The notes: a model not told the origin generated them from the letters alone. A DNA stretch of 64,000 nucleotides from Pseudomonas sp. CFBP13508 (GCF_005233515.1 NZ_QFZZ01000001.1:463320-527319), one strand, 5' to 3'; shown: positions 23,609-32,770, numbered from the stretch's first letter. Numbers and translations: made by a program.

Positions 23609-24583
23609 GTGAGTCCGGGCAAAAAAATCCTCGGTCTCACGGCGTCGCTTTTGCTGCTGACGCTGTGGGCCAGTTACTTTTATGTATTCAAGGAAAACCG
23701 CGACGGCCAGCTTGGCGGTGTCGGCGAAAGCACCGCGTGGTGCGGCACCCCACCGACCACGGAAGCGGCGTTGCTGGGCAAGGATCAACTGACCTTGCGC
23801 GTCACCAACAACCTGCGCGGCGAGTTCATGGTCGGCGGTTCGCTGGTGGTTTCCGAACGCACCTTCAACCGCTACGACCTGAGCCGCAACGAACTGCGCC
23901 TGCGTCTGGAACCGTTGCAGTGGTCGTTCGGCGTCACGCCGATCTTCCTCGAGCAGGTCAAGGTGCAGCCGCTGAGCCGCAACCTCTCGTCGACCAACAA
24001 AAGCGCCTTCGCCGAACTTGAGCCACGGCCGATCGGCGTGCACGCCCAGACCGCGGCGTTCCCCTTCGATACCTATCGCTACGGCTACAAACCGGTGCTG
24101 TATTACCTCAAGGGCAGCGAGCGCATCGACTTGCGCTTCAAGAACATCACCACGCTGATGGAGATGTCCAACACCTTCACGCCGATCCAGAAGTACAACC
24201 GCGCCGACTACATCAACGAGAAAAACTCGATGATCCGCGATGAGGACTACAAGCCGTACGGGGCGCATGAGTGCGCGTTCAGCGTCGAGCGCAAAGGCTC
24301 GTTCAAGGTGGTGGTGCTGTTGCTTCTGCTGGTGCTGTGCCTGCCGCTGATGCTGGTGTTTTACCGCGATGAACCGGGGATCGACTTTCTCGCGACGCTG
24401 GTGGGGATTGCAGTGGTGCGCACATTGCTGATCGGGCCGGTGGAAGATTTCCAGCTGTACAACATCGACTTTTTGTTTGGTGCGGCGATTTTGTTGGTGG
24501 GGACGGTGTCGCTGATCAAGGCGATGCGCGCCAATAGCCGGCGGGAAATGGCTTTGCGCAGTGGCGAAACATCGTCCTGGTGA
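23609..24583 (+). CDS. Hypothetical membrane protein with a large periplasmic domain
   Basis: A 324-residue protein with one N-terminal membrane segment (about 6-27), a soluble domain of about 200 residues (DGQLGGVGESTAWCGTPPTT ... GAHECAFSVERKGSF) and two or three C-terminal segments (VVVLLLLLVLCLPLMLVFY, FLATLVGIAVVRTLL, IDFLFGAAILLVGTVSLIKA). The central domain should lie outside the cytosol and holds two cysteines that could pair. A similar layout (domain between TM1 and three C-terminal TMs) occurs in Pseudomonas proteins of unknown function. Start is GTG 23609 after GAAGGGAGTCTGATCA. The gene stands alone, followed by a REPIN. Confidence 0.65.
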   Translation: MSPGKKILGLTASLLLLTLWASYFYVFKENRDGQLGGVGESTAWCGTPPTTEAALLGKDQLTLRVTNNLRGEFMVGGSLVVSERTFNRYDLSRNELRLRLEPLQWSFGVTPIFLEQVKVQPLSRNLSSTNKSAFAELEPRPIGVHAQTAAFPFDTYRYGYKPVLYYLKGSERIDLRFKNITTLMEMSNTFTPIQKYNRADYINEKNSMIRDEDYKPYGAHECAFSVERKGSFKVVVLLLLLVLCLPLMLVFYRDEPGIDFLATLVGIAVVRTLLIGPVEDFQLYNIDFLFGAAILLVGTVSLIKAMRANSRREMALRSGETSSW

Positions 24584-24604
24584 AGCAAGCGCGGTGGTAG
24601 CCCT

Positions 24605-24691
24605 GTGGGAGCGAGCCTGCTCGCGAAAACGCTACGTCAGCCGACTGCGATGTCACTGACAGATTGCATTCGCGAGCAGGCTCGCTCCCAC
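24605..24691. repeat. REPIN
   Basis: Paired REP arms GTGGGAGCGAGCCTGCTCGC and its inverse, 87 bases, between two convergent genes. Confidence 0.9.
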
Positions 24692-24717
24692 AGGTGATCG
24701 GGGGGGCATCCCATCGA

Positions 24718-27084
24718 TCACTTGAGCGCCGGATCCCCCATATTCATTTTCTTCCAGCCCTGCAACAGGACCTGCGCCTTCGGTTCCTGGCCGCTATCGA
24801 GGTAGTACTGGATCAGCGACAGCCGCGCATTGCGGTTGGCCGGTTGTACCTTGAGCAAACTTTCCAGAATCGCGCACGCCTCATCAACCTTGCCGCTCTC
24901 ATGCAGCGCCACCGCCAGTACATAGCCGTATTGCGCATTCTCCGGTTCCAGTTGCGCGGCTTTGCGCAGGTAGGACATGGCGTCGGCGGACTGGCCGGCA
25001 CGGATCAGCGACAACCCGCGCGTGTGCTGCAACAGTGCCGCATCCGGATGCTGCTTGAGGCTGTCATCCAACAGCTTCTGCGCTTCGGTGGCGCGACCAT
25101 TCGCTTCCAGCCACTGTGCCAGCGTGACCAGCGCCGGGTAGAAGTCCGGGTCACGTTGCAGGGCGCTGCGCAGCAACGGTTCGACCTCGGCACTGCGTCC
25201 GCTGGCCTGGTACAGCATCGCCAGATTGAGATTGGCTTCTGCACGTTCGAGCAAGCTTTTCTGCACGGCTTCATATTCGGCGATCGCCGCGTTCCAGCTG
25301 GCTTGCACCGCCCCCAGACCATTGTTGCGCGAGGCACCGAGCAGATCCCGCGCGGCGACGATGCGCACGGCTTTCACTGGATCATTGAGCAACGGTGCCA
25401 ATAACGGCGCACGCTCCGGCGGTGGCAGGAATGCGCTGATTGCCCGCACCGCGCTGTCGCGCACCTGTGGCTCTGGATGTTTCAGATCCTGAGTGGCCAG
25501 TTTCAGCGCCTGTTCGCTCGGGTACAGCGGCAATTCCGCCAGCAACGTTGCGCGCTGGATCGCCGGCAGGTTGCTGCGCTGCAATTGCTGGTACAGCGCG
25601 TCGGCGGCGCCGGGCTGGCCATTGCGGATCAGCCACAGGCTTTCGTCATAGCGTGGCGCCTGCTGAGCCGGGGAGGCGGAGGCGTTCCACAATTTGAACT
25701 GCGCAGTGACCTTGTCGCCGGCCTTGCCCTGGTGACAGGTCAGGCAGGCGTCTGGCGTGCCGAGTTTTTGCGCACGCTCCGGGTTGGGAATACTGAAGCT
25801 GTGGTCATGCCGAAAGTCGTTGCCCATGTAGAACTTGCCAGGCATGTGGCAATCGACGCACTGCGAGCCGGGCTGGCCCATGGCGTGGCGGGTGTGTTCG
25901 ATGGAGTCATAGTTCTTCGCTTGCAGGCCCTTGCCGTCGACGCCGGCGACCGAGGTCTTGCCCGCCGTGTTGTGGCATTGCAGACACACGGCGTTGCCCG
26001 GTGCCTTCAGTTCGTTGCTGTGCGGGTTATGGCAATTGCTGCAACGCACGCCCTTGTCGAACATCTTGCTTTGGAGGAACGAGCCATGTTCGAACACTTC
26101 GTCCTTGATTTTGCCGTCCAGCGCATAGAGTTCGCGGGTCAGGGCGCTGGGCAGGTAATCGTCCATCAGCCGCTTGCCGACGGTAAAGCCATCGCCCAGC
26201 GGCGCGCGGCGGGAATGGCAGCGCGCGCAGGTTTCGATTTCTACCGTGGCGTTCTTGTCCTTGAGATCGACGTCGAAGCCCTTATGGATCAAATCGTCTT
26301 TTTTCTGCGCCCACTCCAGGTGATTCGACGCCGGGCCATGACAGGCCTGACAGCCGACTCCGAGGCTGTTCCACTGACTGTTGAAGCTGTTGCTCTGCGC
26401 ATCGAAATTGCGCTTGAAACCGGTGGTGTGGCATTCGACGCACATGAAATTGGCGTTCTGGCTCGGTTTGCTCCAGTGCAGCGGATTCTTGAAGTTCACG
26501 CCCTGGCCGGCGTACAGATGAAACCAGCGATTTTTCTCGGTATCCCACGCCACGCCGAGGGCTTGCAGACGCCCCTGACCGACCTCGATCAGATATTGCT
26601 GTAGCGGCGCGATGCCGAAGGTGTAGGCCACTTTGAAGTCGGCATTCTTGCCGTCGATGCCGGGCGCATTGACCCAGAATTCATCGCCCTTGCGGGTGAA
26701 CTTTGTGGTCTCGTTCTCGGCCTTGAAGGTCACGTTGTTGAAGTCGCCGAGGGTGGTTTCGGCGGTCGCCGGCTGCATGGCCAATTGGTGATGCGAGCCT
26801 TGCCAGTCCTTGACCTGTTCGCTGTGGCAGCCCTGGCATTGCTGCTCATCGACCATGCTTGCCGGTTTGCTTGCCACTGGCGGTTGCGGCTTGGCTGGCG
26901 GTGCTACAGGCATGCTGATCGCTGCGGGTTTGACGGGGGCCGGCGCCGGGCTGAACAGGAACCAGCCAATGCCCGCCACTGCCGCCAGCAGCACACCGAT
27001 GGTGATTGGAAACAGGTAACGCGAAAAAGAGGAGGGTGATGCGTCAGGTTCAGGTTGCACCGCTTTGTTTTTGTGCTTGGGCAT
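24718..27084 (-). CDS. Eight-haem c-type cytochrome with C-terminal HEAT and TPR repeats
   Basis: A 788-residue protein with an N-terminal membrane anchor (about 22-40, LFPITIGVLLAAVAGIGWFL). Eight CxxCH haem sites follow: CQGCH, CVECH, CQACH, CARCH, CSNCH, CLQCH, CVDCH and CLTCH, between about residues 80 and 460. The C-terminal 300 residues hold a HEAT-like stretch (HPEPQVRDSAVRAISAFL) and TPR repeats (LLRSALQRDPDFYPALVTLA, YLRKAAQLEPENAQYGYVLA). It resembles NrfA/c554-related multihaem proteins, and it is probably a periplasmic electron carrier or reductase held to the inner membrane. Start chosen at MPKHKNK (27084). No dedicated quinol oxidase is nearby. Confidence 0.85.
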   Translation of the reverse strand: MPKHKNKAVQPEPDASPSSFSRYLFPITIGVLLAAVAGIGWFLFSPAPAPVKPAAISMPVAPPAKPQPPVASKPASMVDEQQCQGCHSEQVKDWQGSHHQLAMQPATAETTLGDFNNVTFKAENETTKFTRKGDEFWVNAPGIDGKNADFKVAYTFGIAPLQQYLIEVGQGRLQALGVAWDTEKNRWFHLYAGQGVNFKNPLHWSKPSQNANFMCVECHTTGFKRNFDAQSNSFNSQWNSLGVGCQACHGPASNHLEWAQKKDDLIHKGFDVDLKDKNATVEIETCARCHSRRAPLGDGFTVGKRLMDDYLPSALTRELYALDGKIKDEVFEHGSFLQSKMFDKGVRCSNCHNPHSNELKAPGNAVCLQCHNTAGKTSVAGVDGKGLQAKNYDSIEHTRHAMGQPGSQCVDCHMPGKFYMGNDFRHDHSFSIPNPERAQKLGTPDACLTCHQGKAGDKVTAQFKLWNASASPAQQAPRYDESLWLIRNGQPGAADALYQQLQRSNLPAIQRATLLAELPLYPSEQALKLATQDLKHPEPQVRDSAVRAISAFLPPPERAPLLAPLLNDPVKAVRIVAARDLLGASRNNGLGAVQASWNAAIAEYEAVQKSLLERAEANLNLAMLYQASGRSAEVEPLLRSALQRDPDFYPALVTLAQWLEANGRATEAQKLLDDSLKQHPDAALLQHTRGLSLIRAGQSADAMSYLRKAAQLEPENAQYGYVLAVALHESGKVDEACAILESLLKVQPANRNARLSLIQYYLDSGQEPKAQVLLQGWKKMNMGDPALK

Positions 27085-27295
27085 TGCGACTTCCGTAGTC
27101 CGGTGCGTTGGCCTTCTGGCGTGCATACATCTGGATGCAGCTTTGCCGCATGCAGCGCGTCTGTCAAATAAGCGCTGTGACTTGCTGCGCAGCGCCGTGT
27201 GAATTTTGTAATTTGCAATCGCAATTGCTGCGGTTTTAGCTATACCTGTAACTCCCCCTATGCAAACGATTTGGCCTTCTGACAGGAGTTACAGC

Positions 27296-27973
27296 ATGAA
27301 GCTAGCCGTAATGATGGGCACGCTGTGCATCGCCACCCTGGGTGTGGTGGGTTGTTCCAGCAAAACCGTCGAGCCAGACCAGTACTCCGGTTTCCTCAAG
27401 GATTACAGTCAACTGAAGGAGACCAAATCACCGTCGGGTGCCGAGGTGATGCGCTGGATGGACCCGAAACTCGATATCAACAAATTCAGCAGCGTCTACG
27501 TCGAGCCGAGTCAGCTGTATCCGAAGCCGCAAGCGACGGAAAAAATTCCCCAGCAGACGCTCAATGGCATCACCAGTTATTACGATCAGGCGCTCAAGCG
27601 TGAGCTGAGCAAGTCGTTGCCGCTGGCCACCGGCCCGGGACCAGGTGTGATTGTGGTGCGTCCGGCGATCACTGCAGTGAGCAGCAAGACCGAAGGCCTG
27701 CATGTGTATGAGGTGATTCCGATTGCGCTGGTTGCTGCTGCGGTGAGTACGGCCACTGGTATTCGCGATCAGGAAACCACGTTGGCCACCGAGGCGGTGT
27801 TCCTCGACGGCAGCAGTAACAAGGTAGTGGCTCAAGTGGTGCGCAAGGGCACCGGTCAGCCGCTGGAAAATTCCTCGCAGGTGATGAAAGCCACTGATGT
27901 CAAAGCGGTGATCGATGGTTGGGCGAGTGACATGCATCAGACGTATCTGAAGCTCAAGTCCGAGGCCAAGTGA
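27296..27973 (+). CDS. DUF3313 family lipoprotein
   Basis: A 225-residue lipoprotein. The signal is MKLAVMMGTLCIATLGVVGC with a lipobox (VVGC); the body has the DUF3313 pattern (YSGFLKDYSQLKETKSPSGA, LDINKFSSVYVEPSQLYPK, and the glycine-rich LHVYEVIPIALVAAAVSTAT segment). Function of the family is unknown; proteins are held in the outer or inner membrane. ATG 27296 follows CAGGAGTTACAGC, a better start than the upstream frame. It is divergent from the multihaem cytochrome, with a 211-base gap that shows no clear operator. Confidence 0.85.
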   Translation: MKLAVMMGTLCIATLGVVGCSSKTVEPDQYSGFLKDYSQLKETKSPSGAEVMRWMDPKLDINKFSSVYVEPSQLYPKPQATEKIPQQTLNGITSYYDQALKRELSKSLPLATGPGPGVIVVRPAITAVSSKTEGLHVYEVIPIALVAAAVSTATGIRDQETTLATEAVFLDGSSNKVVAQVVRKGTGQPLENSSQVMKATDVKAVIDGWASDMHQTYLKLKSEAK

Positions 27974-28029
27974 TGTCGTGAGGCTTGAGGCCTCTTTGTG
28001 AGCAGGCTGGCTCCCGCTATTTTGGTGGG

Positions 28030-28350
28030 GCCTGCCTCCTGGTTTTTTGGGTACATATCCGTTGCTGCGGGTGTTGCTGATTACGGTTTCGCCCTTACGG
28101 CGAGGCACTTTTTCCAAACGCCGAAAAAGTACCCAAAAAGGCTTGCTCCTACGTTCGGCCCTCGCAGGCTCGGGTTCCTTCGCTGCGGGATCGATCCGGG
28201 CGCAGCGGCTACGGTTTGCTTCGCTGCACCTCCTTCCGCTGTGTCTGGCTGCGCCAGACGGTCGCTGCGCTCCCACCCCCGGATCAATCCCTCCACTCAG
28301 CCTTCCGACGTCGCCGGTGAATCAAGATCAAAAGCACTCGAGCTTGCGCT
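28030..28350. mobile_element. Probable non-autonomous Pseudomonas repeat (MITE-like) with terminal-type inverted pair
   Basis: In the 469-base gap between the DUF3313 and MFS genes, TTTTTTGGGTAC near 28044 is repeated inversely as GTACCCAAAAA near 28130. The following GC-rich block (to about 28330) translates to low-complexity Ser/Arg/Pro frames in several phases. It looks like a dispersed repeat that I recall from many Pseudomonas genomes, not a gene. Ends are uncertain. Confidence 0.45.
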
Positions 28351-28354
28351 CATT

Positions 28355-28386
28355 GTGTAGGAGCTGCCGAAGGCTGCGATCTTTTG
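28355..28386 (+). repeat. Half element of the GGAGCTGCCGAAGGCTGCGATC family
   Basis: GTAGGAGCTGCCGAAGGCTG followed by CGATCTTTT. The full paired form of this repeat is at 60024-60104. Confidence 0.65.
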
Positions 28387-28399
28387 CTTTTGCTTTTCT

Positions 28400-28422
28400 G
28401 TGGGAGCGAGCCTGCTCGCGAA
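28400..28422 (+). repeat. Single REP
   Basis: One arm, GTGGGAGCGAGCCTGCTCGC, without an inverse partner, 21 bases from the stop codon of the MFS/spermidine-synthase-like gene on the minus strand. Confidence 0.8.
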
Positions 28423-28442
28423 GGCATTCTGTCAGCCCCGCC

Positions 28443-30947
28443 TTACTGCCCGACAAACCAGCGAAAATATGGGTTCGCCCGATCCCCTTGCATCACTTCC
28501 CGGATATCCCGACCCCAGGCGTCCCGATCGCCGTCGTAGGCGTGCAGGCTTGCCCGATAAAACTGCATCAACCGCTGCCGATGCGTTTCCATGCGTTCAC
28601 TGAACCCGGCATCGGCACTGACCAGTGTAGGTGGCTGATACAAGTCAAGCAGCGCCGGTAGCACGCGGGTGATTTCCTTGCTGCGTACCCACGGCGCGTA
28701 TTCGATGCGCGGCTGATCATCAGTCACTGCCGGTGCATCGGCGGCGAAGCGCTCCAGGCCGGTGCGATCGGTGACCCAGGTGGCCAGCAGCGCCGCCGCC
28801 GAGCCGATGCCGACGTCCTGCAAGGTGTTGCGTACGCTGTCCTGCTGGAAGCGCGCGGTGATTTTCGCGGCGTCCAGTTGCATCGGTTTCATTGAGCCAA
28901 CCAGCAGCATTTCGTGGAACTCGCTGGTCCATAGCGAGGCATGCGGGAACACGTCGAGGAAGCTGCGCACCAGTGAGCGCGAGTCGTCGATATTCTGCGT
29001 CGGCAGCGGCAGCCACTGCGCAACGATGCCCTGGTCCTGCAAGCGACTGGCGGCCAGCTGGTAGAAGTCCCGCGAATACAAATTGACTACGCCTGCAGCG
29101 GAGGGCGGTGGCGGTTCCAGGGTGATAACGTCGTAGGTCTGTGCACTGCGCAGCAGTTCCTGGCGGCCGTCGCGCAGGCGAACGTCGACGCCGGGATCGC
29201 TGGCGGCATTGAAGTTGCCCTTGAACAACGGCGCTGCTTTCACCACCGATGGCAGCAATTCGGCGACCACGCGATGTTCCAGACCTGGATAGCGCAGCAT
29301 GGCGCCTGCGGTGATGCCGGTGCCGAAGCCGATCACCAGGGTCGAGCGCGGTTCACCGTTGTGGATCAGCAGCGGCAGCAGTGCCTGAATGCGCATGTAG
29401 CGCAGCGACGGCATGGCATCGCCGGTGTTCGACACGCCCTGGATGTACAAACGGTGGAAGGTGTTTTCGCCACGTCCCTGAGTGACCACCGCGACCGTGC
29501 CGCCGCGTCCTTCCTCGTAGAAGGCCAGCGTGCCGTTGCGTGCGCCGGGCAACAGGCTGGCCAGTTTGTCGACGGGCGTCAGTACCGCCACTGCAACGCA
29601 AACCAGACCTAGTGCGACCACGGCCTGGCGCCGACCTTTCGCCACGCCATGGCCCTTGCGCACCGCCAGATAACCGATTGTCGCTGCGACGAGCGCCAGT
29701 AGGCCGAGGGTGCGCACAAGGCCCAGCAAGGGAATCAATACGAAGCCGCAAAGCATCACACCGATGATCCCGCCCAGGGTGTTGAACGCGACAACGGCGC
29801 CGACATCGCGGCCCACACGTTCGCTGCCGACACTCAGGCGCAACGCCAGAGGAAACGCCGCGCCGAGCAGCAGGGTCGGCACAAACACGATGCTCAGCGC
29901 CGCCACGGCAAAGCGCGCGCTCATACCGGCCAGCTCGCTGGCGCCCAGACTCAGCAGCCAGGTTTCCGCATGGCTCTGCGCGAGCACCAGCCAGCGGCCG
30001 AGCACGGCGATCTCCAGCAGCGCAAGCAGGCCTGCACCGGCAATCAACAAGCCGAATACGCCCCATGGGTCGCGAATGCGCTCGACGCGACGGGCGAGCA
30101 GGGCGCTGCCGATAAACAGCCCGGTCAGGTAAGTCGCCAGCACCACAGCAAACGCATAGGTGCGCGTGCTCATGAACTGCACGATCGATTGCGACCAGAC
30201 CACCTCGTAACCCAACGCCACACCCCCGGCGATCGCGTAAAGCCACAACGCAGTGCGGTCGGGCGCTTTGGCGTTGCCGTGTTTGACCGGTGTGGCCAGC
30301 GCTACTGGCTGCTGGCGCTGCAACCACAGCGCACCGGCCGCAGCAAGCAGGTTGAGCATCGCGGCGAACAGCGCACTGCCGCGCACGCCGAGGCTGGCGA
30401 TCAGTACGAACGCGGCGAGCAAAGTGCCGACGATCGCGCCCAGCGTATTCGCCGCATACAACTGACCGCCGGCCTTGCCCGGCTCAGCCGCCAGTGAGCG
30501 CACCAGCACCGGCAGCGTCCCGCCCATCAAGACCGCCGGAATGCCTACCAGCGCAAACGGCAGCAACCACGCGAGCACGCCGACATGACCTTGCAACCAG
30601 GCAAACGCACCGGCCGCCAGACTCATTGCCACTGTCGCGCCAACGCCGAGTATCGCCACCAGTACTTCCAGCCCGGCGTAGAGCAGAACCGGCTGTTGCA
30701 AGCGATCGGCCCAGCGCCCGAACAGCCAGCCGCCGAGCGCGAGCCCGGCGAAAAACGCGCTGATGCCGGTGGTGATTGCGTAGACCTCGACGCCGACCAC
30801 CAGCGACAGCTGTTTGATCCACAACACCTGATAGACCAACGCTGCCGCGCCGGAGATGCATAGCAGCAGGGCAGGGATCATTGAGGTGGTGGATGCGGCT
30901 TGCGGAACGGGTATGGCCGACGGCTTGCTGGCGATACGTGAGGACAT
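28443..30947 (-). CDS. Fused MFS transporter / spermidine-synthase-like protein
   Basis: An 834-residue protein. Residues about 20-500 hold some 13-14 hydrophobic helices with ALVYQVLWIKQLSLVVGVEV and AFFAGLALGGWLFGRWADR, the signature of fused MFS/spermidine-synthase proteins. Residues about 520-800 form a Rossmann methyltransferase-type fold (STLVIGFGTGITAGAML, RLRDGRQELLRSAQTYDVIT). The usual spermidine synthase GGGDG motif reads GFGTG and the catalytic DxxDP-type motif reads LEPPPPSAAG, so classic polyamine synthesis is doubtful. Start chosen at MSSRIASKP (30947) with an AAGG site. It may be part of the envelope gene set that follows (sulfatase, Bat), but a repeat-filled 248-base gap separates them. 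Confidence 0.82.
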   Translation of the reverse strand: MSSRIASKPSAIPVPQAASTTSMIPALLLCISGAAALVYQVLWIKQLSLVVGVEVYAITTGISAFFAGLALGGWLFGRWADRLQQPVLLYAGLEVLVAILGVGATVAMSLAAGAFAWLQGHVGVLAWLLPFALVGIPAVLMGGTLPVLVRSLAAEPGKAGGQLYAANTLGAIVGTLLAAFVLIASLGVRGSALFAAMLNLLAAAGALWLQRQQPVALATPVKHGNAKAPDRTALWLYAIAGGVALGYEVVWSQSIVQFMSTRTYAFAVVLATYLTGLFIGSALLARRVERIRDPWGVFGLLIAGAGLLALLEIAVLGRWLVLAQSHAETWLLSLGASELAGMSARFAVAALSIVFVPTLLLGAAFPLALRLSVGSERVGRDVGAVVAFNTLGGIIGVMLCGFVLIPLLGLVRTLGLLALVAATIGYLAVRKGHGVAKGRRQAVVALGLVCVAVAVLTPVDKLASLLPGARNGTLAFYEEGRGGTVAVVTQGRGENTFHRLYIQGVSNTGDAMPSLRYMRIQALLPLLIHNGEPRSTLVIGFGTGITAGAMLRYPGLEHRVVAELLPSVVKAAPLFKGNFNAASDPGVDVRLRDGRQELLRSAQTYDVITLEPPPPSAAGVVNLYSRDFYQLAASRLQDQGIVAQWLPLPTQNIDDSRSLVRSFLDVFPHASLWTSEFHEMLLVGSMKPMQLDAAKITARFQQDSVRNTLQDVGIGSAAALLATWVTDRTGLERFAADAPAVTDDQPRIEYAPWVRSKEITRVLPALLDLYQPPTLVSADAGFSERMETHRQRLMQFYRASLHAYDGDRDAWGRDIREVMQGDRANPYFRWFVGQ

Positions 30948-30980
30948 GCGGTGAGCCTTGTTATGGATTGGCTGATGTTG

Positions 30981-31090
30981 ATCGTTCCCACGCTCTGCGT
31001 GGGAATGCCTCACTGGACGCTCCGCGTCCGCTTCGGCATTGGACGCAGAGCGTCCCGGGCTGCGTTACCACGCAGAGCGTGGGAACGATC
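30981..31090. repeat. Inverted repeat of the GTTCCCACGCTCTGCGTGGGAA class
   Basis: The sequence begins ATCGTTCCCACGCTCTGCGT and ends with the inverse CACGCAGAGCGTGGGAACGA. Internal GGACGCTCCGCGTCC and GGACGCAGAGCGTCC form further palindromes. It is a REP-like element of another family, in the gap upstream of the MFS gene. Confidence 0.8.
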
Positions 31091-31102
31091 GCAGAAAACC
31101 TT

Positions 31103-31125
31103 GTGGGAGCGAGCCTGCTCGCGAA
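31103..31125 (+). repeat. Single REP
   Basis: One arm, GTGGGAGCGAGCCTGCTCGC, with no inverse partner nearby, 70 bases from the sulfatase stop codon. Confidence 0.8.
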
Positions 31126-31195
31126 CGAAACCGACCCGGTCGCTTGTTGAAAACAGGGCCGCCCGCCGATGAAGGCGAGCGGCGGTACAGCGCTA

Positions 31196-32770
31196 TTACT
31201 GGGCTTTCTTCATTTTTTCTTCGATACGGCGGTCCACATCCTCGCGGATCTGGTCGATGCTGAAGCTCGCCGGACGCTGGCTAGGTGGATAGTCGACGAA
31301 GGTCTGCAGGAACTTCGCCGCGCGGCGGGTACCGTCGAAAATCAGATAGTCGTTTTTCGTCAGCCAGTCATAGTACTGGTCGGACACGACATCGGCGCGT
31401 TCGTACGGGTCCATGCGCAGGTTGAACATTTTCGGCACACGCAGGCAGGTGAACGGTTCGCTCCACACCTGCAGTCCGCCGGGCGCGCGCTGCTCACAGA
31501 ACACCAGTTTCCAATCATTGAAACGCATGCTGACCAACGCACCGTCATCGTTGAAGTAGTAGAACTCCTTGCGCGCGCTCTTGTCGGTTTTACCCGTCAG
31601 GTAGTCCAGCTGGTTATAGCCGTCCAGGTGCACTTTGAAGTTCTTGCCGCCGATGTCGGCGCCCTTGAGCAAGCGGTCCTTGATGTCGGTGTCGCCCACG
31701 GCGGCCAACAGTGTCGGGAACCAGTCCAGACCGGAGAACATCTGCGTGGAGACTTCGCCTGCCTTGACTTTGCCCGGCCAGCGAATCATCGCCGGTACCC
31801 GGTATGCGCCTTCCCAGTTCGAGTTTTTCTCGTTGCGGAACGGCGTCGTTGCAGCGTCAGGCCACGACCATTGGTTCGGGCCGTTGTCGGTGGTGTAGAC
31901 AACGATGGTGTTCTCGGTCAGCTTCAAGTCATCCAGTGTCTTGAGCAGCTTGCCGACGTCGCCGTCATGCTCGAGCATGCCATCGGCATATTCGTTGCCG
32001 ACCATGCCGCTTTGGCCTTGCATGGATTCGCGCACGTGAGTGAAGGCATGCATGCGTGTGGTGTTCATCCAGACAAAGAACGGTTTGTCCGCCTTGGCCT
32101 GTTTCTCGATGAACGCTTGCGCTGCCGCAGTGGTTTCGTCGTCGATGGTCTCCATGCGTTTCTTGGTCAGCGCGCCGGTGTCTTCAATCTTGCCGTCGGC
32201 AAAACTGTGGATCACGCCACGAGGCGAGGCGGCCTTGACGAACTCGGCATCATCCTTGGGCCAGTACGGACGCTCCGGTTCCTCTTCGGCGTTGAGGTGA
32301 TACAGGTTGCCGAAAAACTCGTCGAAACCATGGTTGGTCGGCAGATATTCGTCTTTGTCGCCCAAGTGGTTCTTGCCGAATTGACCCGTGGCATAGCCCT
32401 GGGCTTTCAGCGCTTGGGCAATGGTCACATCGCGTGGCTGCAAGCCCACCGGAACCCCCGGCATGCCGACTTTCGACAAGCCGGTACGCAAAGGCGTCTG
32501 CCCGGTAATGAACGATGAACGCCCAGCCGTGCAACTGTTCTCCGCGTAGTAATCGGTGAACATCATGCCTTCTTTGGCGATACGGTCGATATTCGGCGTC
32601 TTGTATCCGACCACGCCCATGGAATAGGCACTGATGTTGGTCTGCCCGATGTCGTCGCCGAAGATCACGAGAATGTTGGGTTTTTCAGCCGCTGTGGCGG
32701 TTGCCGACAGCGCCATCACCGAGGTTGCCACCAGGGCGAGTTTCGGTAGCCACTTGCGTATGCGAGTCAT
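31196..32770 (-). CDS. Exported arylsulfatase-family enzyme
   Basis: A 524-residue protein with a signal peptide (LALVATSVMALSATATAAE, cleavage near residue 28). The sulfatase fold begins PNILVIFGDDIGQ (Asp metal ligands) and the active site reads Cys80-T-A-G-R, where the cysteine should become formylglycine. FVWMNTTRMHAFTHV, VVYTTDNGPNQWSWPD and SNWEGAYRVPAMIRWPGKV are further conserved motifs. It should hydrolyse sulfate esters in the periplasm. The core CxPxR motif has Ala in place of Pro (see findings). ATG 32770 follows AAAGGAGCAAGTCAG. It is the last gene of the MoxR/Bat run, 71 bases after the HAD gene. Confidence 0.92.
   Translation of the reverse strand: MTRIRKWLPKLALVATSVMALSATATAAEKPNILVIFGDDIGQTNISAYSMGVVGYKTPNIDRIAKEGMMFTDYYAENSCTAGRSSFITGQTPLRTGLSKVGMPGVPVGLQPRDVTIAQALKAQGYATGQFGKNHLGDKDEYLPTNHGFDEFFGNLYHLNAEEEPERPYWPKDDAEFVKAASPRGVIHSFADGKIEDTGALTKKRMETIDDETTAAAQAFIEKQAKADKPFFVWMNTTRMHAFTHVRESMQGQSGMVGNEYADGMLEHDGDVGKLLKTLDDLKLTENTIVVYTTDNGPNQWSWPDAATTPFRNEKNSNWEGAYRVPAMIRWPGKVKAGEVSTQMFSGLDWFPTLLAAVGDTDIKDRLLKGADIGGKNFKVHLDGYNQLDYLTGKTDKSARKEFYYFNDDGALVSMRFNDWKLVFCEQRAPGGLQVWSEPFTCLRVPKMFNLRMDPYERADVVSDQYYDWLTKNDYLIFDGTRRAAKFLQTFVDYPPSQRPASFSIDQIREDVDRRIEEKMKKAQ

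Noticed and set aside
28047..28661. A 204-codon frame over the repeat-rich gap
   Set aside because: It crosses three different repeat elements and the end of the MFS gene in antisense; no family match.
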